64,000 nt of DNA from Taudactylus pleione. Taxonomy: Eukaryota; Chordata; Amphibia; Anura; Myobatrachidae. The DNA is taken from the NCBI GenBank assembly GCA_031769625.1, contig JAUIMM010000170.1, positions 625,001 through 689,000 of the forward strand, given 5' to 3'. This document shows positions 46,191 to 58,805 of this stretch, piece by piece. Made by a program: the position numbers and the translations under genes. The notes beneath the pieces were generated by a model that was given only the letters and a program-made list of their open reading frames with translations, did no database searches and was not told the DNA's origin. Positions within the stretch are counted from its first letter, which is position 1, and every line of letters begins with the position of its first letter.

Positions 46191-46573
46191 TAGGGAGGCT
46201 GGGATCGAATCCCGGGATTGGAAGCTTCTAATCATGGAATTCGGAATTGGTCATTAATTTTTTTTTTTTTTTTAAATTGCCGGGCAACACTGCGCATCTC
46301 CAGTAGACTCTGCCCGGCTCCCCCTTCCCCCGGCTGTGCACACTGCGCAGCGAGGTCAGAGGTCATGCTGCGCAGCCCTGCGTCGGTTGGAGTTTCCATC
46401 CGCCCCTCTATATATTGTAGTTTCAAAGCACCGCCCGGTAAGTCACTGTGGGGGGCTGGGGGCGGGGGGCATTTTTTTCTAAAACCAGGCCAATCTCGGG
46501 AATCCCAAGATTGAGGTTTTTTTTCAATCCCGAATCCCGGGATTGAAAAAACGGCCCGGGATTGGCCTCCCTA
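46191..46573. mobile_element. MITE-like element with agggaggct ends
   Basis: The left tagggaggctgggatcga and right 'gattggcctcccta' ends are inverted. Internal 'aatcccgggatt' palindromes and a poly-T run are present. Confidence 0.6.
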
Positions 46574-47195
46574 GTTGCATAGAACTGGAGTGCTGTTGTA
46601 TACCCTTATATTTTTATTTATTAAAATATTCAACCCCTTAAAAAGTCAGCACATTTGCCTGTATTACAATAGACACTTGCACAGATTGTTCCAGTCTTTA
46701 TTGAGAACCAGGCGGCTGTTACAGTAACATTTCAAGCTCCTAATTCATTATTTGTCTGCGGATTTTCTTTACAAAAAAAAAACCACTGAAAAACTTGCAC
46801 AAGTATTCAACCCCCTGTGCTGTGGAAGCTCTACATTTACGCAGATAAAACTAATTGCACTAACAATTGGATTTCAAATAGCCTCTATCTGTGAATCGTT
46901 ACAAAAGAATACCTTTTTATGGCTGAAAAACCCACTATTACATATAGCATTGGTCATACTGTGCAGTGGAATAAAAGATGTAACAATGAGACCAGAGTGC
47001 ATTCTAAACAAAAAAAGTTATAGACAGGGTACAAAATAACAAGTGCTTATATGTCCCAGCGAGCACTGGGGGGATAAAGTGGGAGGAACTGGAAGCTGCA
47101 TCAAATCATAACACCCCTCCGTCCCCACCTCATTTTTGAGGGCTCAAAAATTATACAATTTTTTAAAATGATATGTATTTAGGAAAACATTGGGG
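46574..47195. other. No supported feature
   Basis: AT-rich intronic sequence. The 'caagtattcaaccccctgtg' segment may belong to an old repeat, but I cannot show ends or a second copy here. Confidence 0.35.
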
Positions 47196-47589
47196 CAGGC
47201 GCGTTTCAAAAGAGGAGGGGGTCCGTGTGCAGTATCTGTCCAGGGGCCCCCTCCTCTGTCTCCAGCGGTTGGCTGCGCACTGCGCGCAGCGCCACACCGG
47301 TAGACTCTTGGTACAGAGTGTGCCCAGAGTCTACGGCGCATGCGCTGGTCACCGGGAAAATGTCGCCGCAGGCATTTTCCCAGTGTTATCCCTACTGCGC
47401 ATGCGCAAAATGCAGAGAAAATGGCCACGGCGGACGTTTTCCAGGCGATTTTGACAGCAGTGAAACCGGCGCTGACGGACTCCAGCGGTGCAGTGGTAAG
47501 TATTAAAAATATAGCTGCAGGATGTGCGGTGTGGGCCCCCCTGGACCCAGGGGCCGATGTGCCCCGTACCAATTATAGAAACGTCCCTG
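47196..47589. mobile_element. 'caggggcgt' dispersed element, reversed copy
   Basis: It runs from caggcgcgtttcaaaagagg to ttatagaaacgtccctg. The interior shares 'ctggacccaggggcc' and gcgcatgcg palindromes with the copy at 39134-39533. Confidence 0.7.
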
Positions 47590-47639
47590 ATTGGGGCTGA
47601 AAGTGTAGGGGTGTACACGCCCACATGGCTCTGGCCACA

Positions 47640-47782
47640 CCCACTCAGCACTGGTCACACCCGCACAGCACTGGTCACAGCCGCACAGCACTGGTCACAG
47701 CCGCACAGCACTGGTCACAGCCGCACAGCACTGGTCACAGCCGCACAGCACTGGTCACAGCCGCACAGCACTGGTCACAGCT
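47640..47782. repeat. 20-bp tandem repeat, about seven copies
   Basis: The unit is cagcactggtcacagccgca, nearly invariant. Confidence 0.9.
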
Positions 47783-48235
47783 GCTCCCCTTCTCAATATA
47801 GGCCACTGAACATTTTGAGCCCCAGGGCCATATGGCCCTAAATCCGGTGCAGTTACTTTACTTATGTGTGTTAAAGTCTTTTTAGTACATAAGCAGCTCA
47901 GGGAATGGGAGGGCTGTATGTGCTATAGGCTAGGTATATATGGTAGCACAGAAAATTATAATTATATAGTATTCAGTGGAGGCTCAGCCTGAATGTGGTT
48001 ACTCCAGGAGATCCAGGTTCTAACATAGCGATGGGGAACGTCATACAGAGGGGCTATAATGTACTACTGATAAACCGTGGGGGCTTTATTGCCAATATTA
48101 AATTAGCGATCTTTGCATGGGAGTATAATATTAATAACTGAAGAACGTATCATAATTACTAACCAATTACATAACTTTTATTATCATCATTAATACTAAA
48201 GGGCATATTTCTTAATGAATTCTGGCCTTAAAATA
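47783..48235. other. No recognisable feature
   Basis: Intronic AT-rich DNA. Confidence 0.4.
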
Positions 48236-48590
48236 TGCGGAACCCCCGGGAGGGTTAGGCTACGGTAAGGGGGGATTGGGTCAGGCACCCCCTGGGGGAG
48301 GTTAGGGTTAAGCACCCCCCCCCCCCCGGGAGGGTTAGGTTTAGGGTGTGGGGGAAGGTTAGGTTTAGGCACCCCTGGGGGGAGGTTAGGGTTAGGCACT
48401 AGGGTGGAGGTTAGGGTTAGGCACTAGGGGGGAGGTTAAGGTTAGGCACCACTAAGGGAGGGTTGGGGGAGAGGGGTAGGGATAGGGTTAATACTTACCC
48501 TGTCGGGATCTCCATCTGCTGGCCTTCTGGCTTTGGTATTTCATCCGCCGGGCTTAGGTCTGGCAGTATAACATACCGATTCCGTCAGCT
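48236..48590 (-). repeat. Dispersed repeat with telomere-like core, second copy
   Basis: A degenerate series of ggttagggttaggcac units lies between 48250 and 48495. 'acttaccctgtcgggatctcc' type sequence follows, parallel to the copy at 4737-5226. Confidence 0.65.
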
Positions 48591-49647
48591 ACTGCCTCAT
48601 GATAATTAAATTTTGTATAGACAGCAAAAACAACAGTGACACTTGGATGAAACCAATCCCAGAACGATTTCCTGTGGACATTGTAATCAGGAATCCCCTT
48701 TTTTATTTTTCTTTGCTTTTTATTTCTTCATTTTAAAGTAATTGTGGAAGGAGATAATTCAATAAATGGACTTTCTGCCACTGCAGCGACACTTCCCATG
48801 CAAGAGGCAATAAATTACTTATGTTTCCATTTTCTAAACTAAAACACATTTACATCGTCCTTCATCAGACAGAGGGCGGGATACATAAAGCATCGCATTT
48901 TGCATACGATGCATCCCGCCACTCTTAATAACGCCGGCATGCATGAAGATTTGTGAGTAAAATCACAAAGGACAGCTCTGCGAATAAGAGCATTTATAGA
49001 ACACACAGGGCCACCTCAGCGTCACCACCTGGCTCAGACTCCTCCCCTTACTATTCCTGACTCCTCCTACTTCTTAGCCTATGCTCTTACATATATAATT
49101 AATATAAGAACAACATACAAGTGTACATCATTCTCTGTATTAAGCTTATCCTGCAAGGGGTTCATTCAAACATGTGCCACAGTCAGACAATTGGTATTTG
49201 GTTGGTTCTGTTCGGTAAAGCTGGCACTTCATTAGTGTAGGTCACTGACAAAGAAAAGGAAAAGCATTTTCCCAACTGACCAATCCCTGGGGGCGCTGAA
49301 CACAGAAGAGGACACAGCTGTACACACCAAAGCAGTTACTACACATGTTGGTGCCCCCTCCATACTTCAAGCAGAGTAAGCACGTGCGTTGCAAAAATAA
49401 AATAAAAAATAAGGTATGGTCTAGCTGGGAAGGGGTGTGACCACAAAATAGTGTCCCCAAATCAAATTATGCCACACAGTAGTGTCCCATATTCATGTTA
49501 CATCACACAGTAGTGTCCGTTGCACATTATGCCACACACACCGTAATGCCCTACATATTCAGCAGACCAACAGTACAATTACTGCAGAGACTGCGGGTGA
49601 CTGGACGCTCAACTGGGTGGGCACATGTAAAAAAGGTACTTGGATAA

Positions 49648-49654
<7 letters not shown>
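48591..49654. other. No supported feature
   Basis: Non-coding. A short palindrome-like piece near 48895-48925 (gcgggatacataaagcatcg with gatgcatcccgc) may be a repeat fragment. Confidence 0.4.
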
Positions 49655-49738
<84 letters not shown>

Positions 49739-49795
49739 TATATATACATATATACATATACACACACATATATATACATATATACAGACAGTCTA
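49655..49795. repeat. TA microsatellite grading into TA/CA
   Basis: About 70 bp of pure ta, then a twice-repeated tacacatatacacacacata block. Confidence 0.95.
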
Positions 49796-49863
49796 AATGG
49801 TCCGGCACTACTCCCATGTAAGATAAAGCTGCCTCCGTGCCCTCTGTAGAAATGTGTAGTAAT

Positions 49864-50049
49864 CCCGGTAGTTAGCGGCACTGGAGGACTTGATCAATCA
49901 AAGGGTATTTAATAGAACAACGTTTCAGGGCTACTTTGTCCTTTTGTCAAGGTATTGATACCTTGACAAAAGGGCAAAGTAGCCCTGAAACGTTGGTCTG
50001 TTAAATACCCTTTGATTGATCAAGTCCTCCAGTGCCGCTAACTACCGGG

Positions 50050-50056
<7 letters not shown>
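49864..50056. mobile_element. Near-perfect ~190-bp hairpin element
   Basis: The left arm cccggtagttagcggcactg is the inverse of the right arm. The loop is at about 49955-49965. Both arms contain the gggctac...gaaacgtt motif in opposite orientation. A TA array follows immediately on the right. Confidence 0.85.

Positions 50057-50057
<1 letters not shown>

Positions 50058-50108
<51 letters not shown>
50058..50108. repeat. TA microsatellite
   Basis: About 50 bp of pure ta between two hairpin elements. Confidence 0.95.
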
Positions 50109-50111
<3 letters not shown>

Positions 50112-50361
50112 GATGTGCAGGCTCGGATAGGTTCGAGTTTGCACGTTGAGTTCGGATTTTTCCCTCCAAAAAAACGGAACTCCGAAAGAGGCTAAACGTC
50201 ATCTTACATGGACGAACATCATCATTCCTGGAATAGTCCAGGAATGATGATGTTCGTCCATGTAAGATGACGTTTAGCCTCTTTCTGAGTTCCGTTTTTT
50301 TGGAGGGAAAAATCCGAACTCAACGTGCAAACTCGAACCTATCCACGCCTGCACATCCCTT
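50109..50361. mobile_element. Near-perfect ~250-bp hairpin element
   Basis: gggatgtgcaggctcggata on the left is mirrored by tatccacgcctgcacatccc on the right, with the centre near 50234. It is flanked on both sides by TA repeats. Confidence 0.9.
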
Positions 50362-50541
50362 ATATATATATATATATAAAATTGGCAGTAGATTAAAAAC
50401 AACAGGTGGACTCCCATCATATGGATATCATCTCCTTTGCCTACCATTCCACTGCATTCTCCAGTAATCTGCAGTAATTGCTCTATAAGCCTCTATACAG
50501 CATAAAGTGCGCCTAAGCAGTGGTGTGTGTGTAAATATCTT

Positions 50542-50625
50542 CATTAATGATGTATCTATAATGGGTGCAGGATATACGGTGCACACAGGCCCCTGGGTCC
50601 CATAACGGACCACACTGTATGCTGT
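50542..50625 (+). repeat. Fragment of 'caggggcgt' element
   Basis: 'tataatgggtgcaggatata' followed by 'ggcccctgggtcc' matches the left end of the copy at 39134. Confidence 0.6.
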
Positions 50626-50952
50626 GCAGCAGGCTGGCATCGCAGGTAGTAAATAGTCTGCCACTGTCCCAGAAGCTTTGCCCTCTTTGCTGCATGCGCC
50701 ATTCTTCCGATAATATTGCTGGAAAGACTGTTGCAGGCAGATGGTGTGTGTGTGGGAGGGGGATAGGGGTGCACTGCACATGGGGAAAACCAATAGAGAA
50801 AACATTCAATGTTTAATGAGAATTGAGAACAAAAGTAGAATGGGGACAAACAAACTGAGCGTCAATTTGTATATATAGAGACGTAAGGGCCCATTTATCA
50901 AAGTGTATTTGAGGTAAAATCCCAGAAGACACCAGTTTCCAGGGGTTTACCT

Positions 50953-51836
50953 CAAATACTTAGAGGGGTATTCAATATAAAACGTTAACTTCACTGTCGA
51001 AGTTAACGTTTCATATCGGAGTTTTTTCCTGCGTTAAAGTCTGGTGCGCGCTCCCGCTTATCCCCGTATTCAATATAAAATGAACGAAAAAACGGGAAAC
51101 TCCGAAGTTGGATTTGCGTAAAGTTACGAATTTTTCCTTAAAATAATTGTAAGCCCCCCCTAAAGTTGTAAAAACATGAGGGAACACTATGGGTACCCCG
51201 TTTTAGCCTTTAATTGAAAGTCGGGGATTTAAATAGCCGCAGCAGGTGTTTTTTCCAGACATTGAAGAAGTGATGCAGAAGAGCACTAAGGTTATTTTTT
51301 TCGTTTTTTTTAAGTGGTCCCATCAAATTTGGGGTACATGAAAATGGGTACTAGCATATTTTGATGTCCCTAAAGTAAGTTTTTAAAAATTCTGCATTTG
51401 TGCACCTGCCGCTATGATTCTATTCTAGAAAACACGTGCCGCATACTTGCAGAATAGCCCTGAACCTATTTCCCTATTGTTTAACAATTTTTTCCCATCT
51501 TTTTTTTTTTTTGCACCTCAATTTTTTAATTAATTTTTTGGGGTGTCCCTATTTTTTTTTTTTTTACTTTTTTTGACACAGTTCTTTTTTAAATGTCATT
51601 CTCAGGGGTGCGGGCTATTTTTTTTAAGCCTGCACCCCTAAACCCCAATACTGCACTTTTTTTCGACACCTATTCAATGGTGAAAACTTGTCACCATTTT
51701 TTATCAAAGACTTGTCAAAACTGCGATAAGTCTTTGAAATTGAATAGGGTGTAAAAGTAAAACCAGCGATAATGACGTCATAATTGCGATATTAACGCAA
51801 AAACGATGTTAATCGCACCCATATTGAATACCCCTG
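50953..51836. mobile_element. 'gtattcaat' family element, reversed copy
   Basis: The ends gaggggtattcaatataaaa and catattgaatacccct are inverted and flanked by TA on both sides. The interior is the reverse complement of the 18.9-kb copy, including one unit of the minisatellite at about 51410-51455. Confidence 0.85.
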
Positions 51837-52208
51837 TAAGTCAGAGGTGTCAGACAAGGTTACAGTAATGTCCTCTATCCGGTAGTGATGGGTGCAGAGA
51901 TAGAGGGGGTTCGGTCTTTTTCCAGTCTGGGGCAATGTGATATTTGGTCGTGTATAAGATATGTTTGATGAGAGACTGGAAGGACTGGGGGAGGTAGCAG
52001 AGAATACAGAAGGGACCCGGGTGCTGGTTACGGCTCTATTCAGTCATGATTGCTTCCCCCGTAGCCTCGGATTTTAGGGCAAGGCCTCTGAATGCGCCGT
52101 AGGGTGCCTCACTGCCCACATAAACCGGAGGAAGGAGGAAAGGGATCAGGGAGAGGGGGAACAAAATAACATTGGTAACAGAGTTTACAGGACTTCTACT
52201 TAATGCGC
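51837..52208. other. No recognisable feature
   Basis: Intronic sequence with no match seen. Confidence 0.4.
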
Positions 52209-52420
52209 ACTAAGGGCCTCATTCACTATGGTTTGCAACTGCAATCGCGGCTGCAGTTACGCACGCAGTCTCACTGTGAAGTCATGCTAATCCTCTGCGA
52301 TCACTATGCTGTCGCAGCACTACATAAGGACGCCCACCTTACCTTCCACACATCCGTAATGCTTACGCACGCACACTTGCACAAGCTCGGACCTTACTCA
52401 GGAATGACCAACTTCTTCGC
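52209..52420 (+). repeat. Truncated MITE, family of the 217-747 element
   Basis: It begins aagggcctcattcactatgg and shares the 'gtcatgctaatcc', 'gcactacataaggacgccca' and 'ttactcaggaat' segments with the 217-747 copy. The right end is missing. Confidence 0.6.
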
Positions 52421-52637
52421 AGGCAATTTTTATACTTTTTATGTTCTTGTCATTTTATTGTCCTTTGAATAAATCCAATTGATTTACCATATGGTGAATT
52501 TAATGTCCCAACAGAGGTATATTAGCGTACTATATATGTTTTTTGTAGAAACATCTGACAGAGTAGTGTTTTCTGAAGTGCACAGTATTTTGTGTGTTTT
52601 AGTGCATGTTTAGTTTAACTTTTACTTTATGACATTG

Positions 52638-52818
52638 AGGGGTCTAGTTACTAAGCAGTGTTAGGAGACAAAGTGAAATGAGATAAGGTACCAGCCAATC
52701 AGCTCCCAACTGTCAATTTTCAAACACAGCCTGTGAGATGACAGTTGGGAGCTGATTGGCTGGTACCTTATCTCATTTCACTTTGTCTCCTAACACTGCT
52801 TGGTAAATAGACCCCTCA
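52638..52818. mobile_element. Near-perfect hairpin MITE
   Basis: The left arm gaggggtctagttactaagc is the inverse of the right arm. Long inner arms (ccagccaatcagctcccaac and complement) enclose a short loop, tttcaaacacagcctgtgag. Confidence 0.85.
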
Positions 52819-52995
52819 GTATTTTACAGTGTTTGAGTATTTACGTCAACTGTATTCTAGTTGAATTAATGTGCTAATGGATAGGGCTACAATAAATACA
52901 ATTCTATTTTGCTAATGATATCTGGGATTGATTTAAAGTTTAATGGTAGTGAGATAGTGCAGGTGGTAACCTCGGCTCTCTTTAAGAGGGGTACT

Positions 52996-54616
52996 GTTCT
53001 CTCCTGGTGTAACCCAGGCACATATACTACTGTTCTCTCCTGGTGTAACCCAGGCACATATACTACTGTTCTCTCCTGGTGTGACCCAGGCACATATACT
53101 ACTATTCTCTCCTGGTGTGACCCAGGCACATATACTACTGTTCTCTCCTGGTGTAACCCCGACACATATACTACGGTTCTCTCCTGGCGTAACCCAGGCA
53201 CATACACTACTGTTCTCTCCTGGTGTGACCCAGGCACATATACTACTGTTCTCTCCTGGTGTAACCCCGGCACATATACTACTGTTCTCTCCTGGTGTAA
53301 CCCCGACACATATACTACGGTTCTCTCCTGGTGTGACCCAGGCACATATACTACTGTTCTCTCCTGGTGTAACCCAGGCACATACACTACTGTTCTCTCC
53401 TGGTGTAACCCAGGCACATATACTACTGTTCTCTCCTGGTGTAACCCAGGCACATATACTACTGCTCTCTCCTGGTGTAACCCAGGCACATATACTACTG
53501 TTCTCTCCTGGTGTAACCCAGGCACATATACTACTGTTCTCTCCTGGTGTAACCCAGGCACATATACTACTGTTCTCTCCTGGTGTGACCCAGGCACATA
53601 CACTACTGCTCTCTCCTGGTGTAACCCAGGCACATACACTACTGTTCTCTCCTGGTGTAACCCAGGCACATATACTACTGTTCTCTCCTGGTGTAACCCA
53701 GGCACATATACTACTGCTCTCTCCTGGTGTAACCCAGGCACATATACTACTGTTCTCTCCTGGTGTAACCCAGGCACATATACTACTGTTCTCTCCTGGT
53801 GTAACCCAGGCACATATACTACTGTTCTCTCCTGGTGTAACCCAGGCACATATACTACTGTTCTCTCCTGGTGTAACCCAGGCACATATACTACTGTTCT
53901 CTCCTGGTGTAACCCAGGCACATACACTACTGTTCTCTCCTGGTGTAACCCAGGCACATACACTACTGTTCTCTCCTGGTGTGACCCAGGCACATATACT
54001 ACTGTTCTCTCCTGGTGTAACCCAGGCACATACACTACTGTTCTCTCCTGGTGTAACCCAGGCACATACACTTCTGTTCTCTCCTGGTGTAGCCCAGGCA
54101 CATATACTACTGTTCTCTCCTGGTGTAACCCAGGCACATATACTACTGCTCTCTCCTGGTGTAACCCAGGCCCATATACTACTGCTCTCTCCTGGTGTAA
54201 CCCAGGCACATACACTACTGTTCTCTCCTGGTGTAGCCCAGGCACATATACTACTGTTCTCTCCTGGTGTAACCCAGGCACATATACTACTGTTCTCTCC
54301 TGGTGTAACCCAGGCACATATACTACTGCTCTCTCCTGGTGTAACCCAGGCACATATACTACTGTTCTCTCCTGGTGTAACCCAGGCACATATACTACTG
54401 TTCTCTCCTGGTGTAACCCAGGCACATATACTACTGCTCTCTCCTGGTGTAACCCAGGCACATATACTACTGCTCTCTCCTGGTGTAACCCAGGCACATA
54501 CACTACTGTTCTCTCCTGGTGTAGCCCAGGCACATATACTACTGTTCTCTCCTGGTGTAACCCAGGCACATATACTACTGTTCTCTCCTGGTGTAACCCA
54601 GGCACATATACTACTG
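52996..54616. repeat. 36-bp minisatellite, about 45 copies
   Basis: The unit is tgttctctcctggtgtaacc plus caggcacatatactac. Variants (gtgaccc, gtagccc, catacac, ctgctct) are interspersed. A length divisible by three leaves 540-574-codon frames open on both strands; these are artefacts. Confidence 0.97.
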
Positions 54617-56890
54617 AGAGAGGGAAGCAGTGAGAGAGGAGCAGGGGGTGAGAGAGGGAATCAGTTAGTGAGAGGAGCAGGGGTGAGAGAGGGAAGCAGT
54701 TAGAGAGAGGGGAGCAGGGGGTGAAAGGGAAGCAGTTAGAGAGGGGAGCAGGGGGTGAGAGAGGGAAGCAGTTAGAGAGAGGGGAGCAGGGGGGGAGAGA
54801 GGGAATCAGTTAGTGAGAGGAGCAGGGGGTGAGAGAGGGAAGCAGTTAGTGAGAGGAGCAGGGGGTGAGAGAGGGAATCAGTTAGTGAGAGGAGCAGGGG
54901 GGGAGAGAGGGAAGCAGTTAGTGAGAGGAGCAGGGGGAGAGAGAGGCAAGCAGTTAGAGAGGGGAGCAGGGGGGAGAGAGAGAAGCAGTTAGTGAGAGGA
55001 GCAGGGGGAGGGAGAGAGGGAAGCAGTTATAGAGAGGGGAGCAGGGGGTGAGAGAGGGAAGCAGTTAGTGAGAGGAGCAGGGGGAGGGAGAGAGGGAAGC
55101 AGTTAGAGAGAGGGGAGCAGGGGGTGAGAGAGGGAATCAGTTAGTGAGAGGAGCAGGGGGTGAGAGAGGGAAGCAGTTAGTGAGAGGAGCAGGGGGAGGG
55201 AGAGAGGGAAGCAGTTATAGAGAGGGGAGCAGGGGGTGAGAGAGGGAAGCAGTTAGAGAGAGGGGAGCAGGGGGTGAGAGAGGGAAGCAGTTAGAGAGAG
55301 GGGAGCAGGGGGGGAGAGAGGGAAGCAGTTATAGAGAGGGGAGCAGGGGGGAGAGAGGGAATCAGTTAGTGAGAGGATCAGGGGTGAGAGAGGGAAGCAG
55401 TTAGAGAGAGAGGAGCAGGGGGTGAGAGAGGGAAGCAGTTAGTGAGAGGAGCAGGGGGAGGGAGAGAGGGAAGCAGTTATAGAGAGGGGAGCAGGGGGTG
55501 AAAGGGAAGCAGTTAGAGAGAGGGGAGCAGGGGGTGAGAGAGGGAAGCAGTTAGAGGGGGGGAGCAGGGGGGAGAGAGGGAAGCAGTTAGAGGGGGGAGC
55601 AGGGGGTAGAGAGGGAAGCAGTTAGAGAGAGGGGAGCAGGGGGTGAGAGAGGGAAGCAGTTAGAGAGAGGGGAGCAGGGGGTGATAGGGAAGCAGTTAAA
55701 GAGAGGGGAGCAGGGGGTGAGAGAGGGAAGCAGTTAGAGAGAGGGGAGCAGGGGGTGATAGGGAAGCAGTTAGAGAGAGGGGAGCAGGGGGGGAGAGAGG
55801 GAAGCAGTTAGTGAGAAGAGCAGGGGGTGAGAGAGGGAAGCAGTTAGTGAGAAGAGCAGGGGGTGAGAGAGGGAAGCAGTTAGTGAGAGGAGCAGGGGGT
55901 GAGAGAGGGAAGCAGTTAGTGAGAGGATCAGGGGTGAGAGAGGGAAGCAGTTAGAGAGAGGGGAGCAGGGGGTGAGAGAGGGAATCAGTTAGTGAGAGGA
56001 GCAGTAGCTGAGAAGGCGAAGCAGTTAGAGAGAGAGGGAAGCAGTTAGTGAGAGGAGCAGTAGCTGAGAAGGCGAAGCAGTTAGAGAGAGAGGGAAGCAG
56101 TTAGTGAGAGGATCAGGGGTGAGAGAGGGAAGCAGTTAGAGAGAGGGGAGCAGGGGGTGAGAGAGGGAAGCAGTTAGAGGGGGGAGCAGGGGGTGAGAGA
56201 GGGAAGCAGTTAGAGAGAGGGGAGCAGGGGGTGAGAGAGGGAAGCAGTTAAAGAGAGGGGAGCAGGGGGTGATAGGGAAGCAGTTAGAGAGAGGGGAGCA
56301 GGGGGTGATAGGGAAGCAGTTAGAGAGAGGGGAGCAGGGGGGAGAGAGGGAATCAGTTAGTGAGAGGATCAGGGGTGAGAGAGGGAAGCAGTTAGAGAGA
56401 GGGGAGCAGGGGGTGAGAGAGGGAAGCAGTTAGAGGGGGGAGCAGGGGTGAGAGAGGGAAGCAGTTAGAGGGGGGAGCAGGGGGTGATAGGGAAGCAGTT
56501 AAAGAGGGGAGCAGGGGGTGAGAGAGGGAAGCAGTTAGAGAGAGGGGAGCAGGGGGTGAGAGAGGGAAGCAGTTAGAGAGAGAGGAGCAGGGGGTGAGAG
56601 AGGGAAGCAGTTAGAGAGAGAGGAGCAGGGGGGGAGAGAGGGAAGCAGTTAGTGAGAAGAGCAGGGGGTGAGAGAGGGAAGCAGTTAGTGAGAGGAGCAG
56701 GGGGTGAGAGAGGGAAGCAGTTAGTGAGAGGATCAGGGGTGAGAGAGGGAAGCAGTTAGAGAGAGGGGAGCAGGGGGTGAGAGAGGGAATCAGTTAGTGA
56801 GAGGAGCAGTAGCTGAGAAGGCGAAGCAGTTAGAGAGAGAGGGAAGCAGTTAGTGAGAGGATCAGGGGTGAGAGAGGGAAGCAGGCAATG
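54617..56890 (+). repeat. GA-rich minisatellite, ~37-38-bp unit with many variants
   Basis: The unit resembles gagagagggaagcagttaga plus gagaggggagcagggggt. Longer-range patterns include gagcagtagctgagaaggcg blocks seen three times. It directly abuts the 36-bp array. Confidence 0.95.
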
Positions 56891-57064
56891 AGACATGGAG
56901 GGGGGGGGATTGTAGGGGGTGAGATGGAAGCAGGGGCTGAAAGGGTAGCAGAGAGCTCAATCGAAATGGGAATCTGTGGCACTATTTACATTCCACAATT
57001 GTTATCCAACCAACCTGGAGCAAATCTACAAGAAGAATGAGCTGGTAGAAATGGAATTGGCATG

Positions 57065-57540
57065 AAATACCGCCAGCAGCATAGCCGGCGGTTCGATTCC
57101 CGTCAGCGGCAGCCCGACAGCGCTGGAAATCCCGATCGTCCTCAGGTAAGTAATAACTAACCTAACCCCCTAACCCTCCTTAGGGGTGCCTAACCCTAAC
57201 CTCCCCCCCAAGTGCCTAACCCTAACCCCCCCCTTCCCCGCTGCCTAAACCTAAGTCCCCCCCGTGGGTGCCTAACCCTAACCCTTCCTCCTCCTTGCCT
57301 AACCCATCCCGGGGGGGTGCCTAACCCTAAGTCCCCCCCGGGGGCGCTAAACCTAACCCTTCCCCCCGCGGCTGTCCGCTCACGGCGATTGGGATGCCGG
57401 GCGCCTGTCTCCTGGCATCGGGAAAATGACAGGCGTCTAGAAATAGACGCCTGTCATTTAACTCACATCGGGATAAAGCAGTCGGGAAGCCGGCTGTCGG
57501 GATCACATCAGCCGGTTTCCCGTTTGCATCCTGGTAGAAA
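57065..57540 (+). repeat. Dispersed repeat with telomere-like core, third copy
   Basis: A ggttcgattcccgtcagcgg segment and gacagcgctggaaatcccga precede a run of cctaaccctaa units at about 57145-57360. cgggaagccggctgtcggg follows. Reverse orientation to the other two copies. Confidence 0.65.
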
Positions 57541-58075
57541 CTTACCCCACAACAGACTCCCAGCTGTTGCTACAGCAAAAGGTGGCCCTACCACATAGAA
57601 ATCATCTCTTTGACTGGTGTCAGAATGATCTTTGTATGATTATTGGTTTGGACAGTGACTGTAAATAGAGCTTTGGTGCATAGTTGAATGACATCATAAA
57701 GCAGTGCCTTTGGTAGTGGCGGTAAATATGATACAATACATGTAACTAGTTACTCAGTAGCTGTTAGAACTGATATTTTGTACTCACCTGTCCCATCACT
57801 GTAACACAACAGTGATTCAGTCACTCTTATATAATGATTATGTCAATTGTTAATGGTACTTTGATACGGATCATTGATTTAATAAAATACTATTTACTAT
57901 CCTTTGATAGTACCCAGATGATCACAGGTATTATTTTATTATTTTACATTTATAGTTTTTAGTTATATACTTTTTATACGTATCAATAAAGGTTACGTTT
58001 TACCACACTGATTTGTAAACAGAGCGCCACCCACTGGTCACTTCCTTCCTGTTTTGTCCTCAACTCCCAAGTACT
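57541..58075. other. No recognisable feature
   Basis: AT-rich intronic sequence. Confidence 0.4.
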
Positions 58076-58258
58076 AGGGGGTAAATTTACTAAAGAGAGT
58101 TTTTAGTAGTGAGTTTTAGAAGAGATGTTGCCCATAGCAACCAATCAGATTCTAGCTATTATCTTCTAGAAGGTGCTAGTTAAATGTTAAGTAGAATCCG
58201 ATTGGTTGCTATGGGCAACATCTCTTCTAAAAACTCTCACTTTAGTAAATTTACCTGC
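58076..58258. mobile_element. Hairpin MITE with gattggttgctatgggcaac arms
   Basis: The left arm ttactaaagagagtttttag and the 'gttgcccatagcaaccaatc' segment are mirrored on the right. This type of hairpin is, from memory, common in frog genomes. Confidence 0.8.
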
Positions 58259-58475
58259 TCGTCTGCAGGAGTTAAATACTTATGCAAATAGCGTTCAGGT
58301 TTTTTGTCTGCAGATACATAGTAAGTTTGAAAATGTACTTTAAGAGCCTACTGGTTCCCAATACAAATACTGTTTGGAACCATCTGTATAAGTATTATTT
58401 GCAATACAGACAAATCTGTTGACTTTTTTTTTTTAGAAGATTGGGTATTTTTGCAAGTCCGTGTGTGTGTGAAAT

Positions 58476-58805
58476 AGATAGAGATGAGATAGATAGATAT
58501 GAGATAGATAGATATGAGATAGACAGATATGAGATAGATAGATATGAGATAGATAGATATGAGATAGATAGATATGAGATAGATAGATATGAGATAGATA
58601 GATATGAGCTAGATGGATATGAGCCAGACAGACAGACGTGAGACAGACAGACGTGAGACAGACAGACGTGAGACAGACAGACGTGAGACAGACAGACGTG
58701 AGACAGACAGACGTGAGACAGACAGACGTGAGACAGACAGACGTGAGACAGACAGACGTGAGACAGACAGACGTGAGACAGACGTGAGACAGACAGACAG
58801 ACATG
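58476..58805 (+). repeat. 15-bp GATA array switching to a 15-bp GACA array
   Basis: About ten copies of gagatagatagatat (to about 58625) are followed by about eleven copies of gagacagacagacgt. The unit length does not change. The frames across it are artefacts. Confidence 0.95.

Noticed and set aside
52996..54616. CRISPR-like array with ~36-bp units
   Set aside because: The units are contiguous with no spacers, and the context is a vertebrate intron.
52887..54703. Frames of 540-574 codons on both strands
   Set aside because: The 36-bp array leaves several frames open at once, including both strands, which is a signature of a tandem repeat and not of a protein.
57085..57100. tRNA gene or tRNA-derived SINE suggested by a ggttcgattcc box
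   Set aside because: Only a B-box-like string is present. No A box, cloverleaf or SINE tail could be made out, and it sits inside the telomere-like-repeat family. Similar boxes at about 7310 and 46203 fail in the same way.
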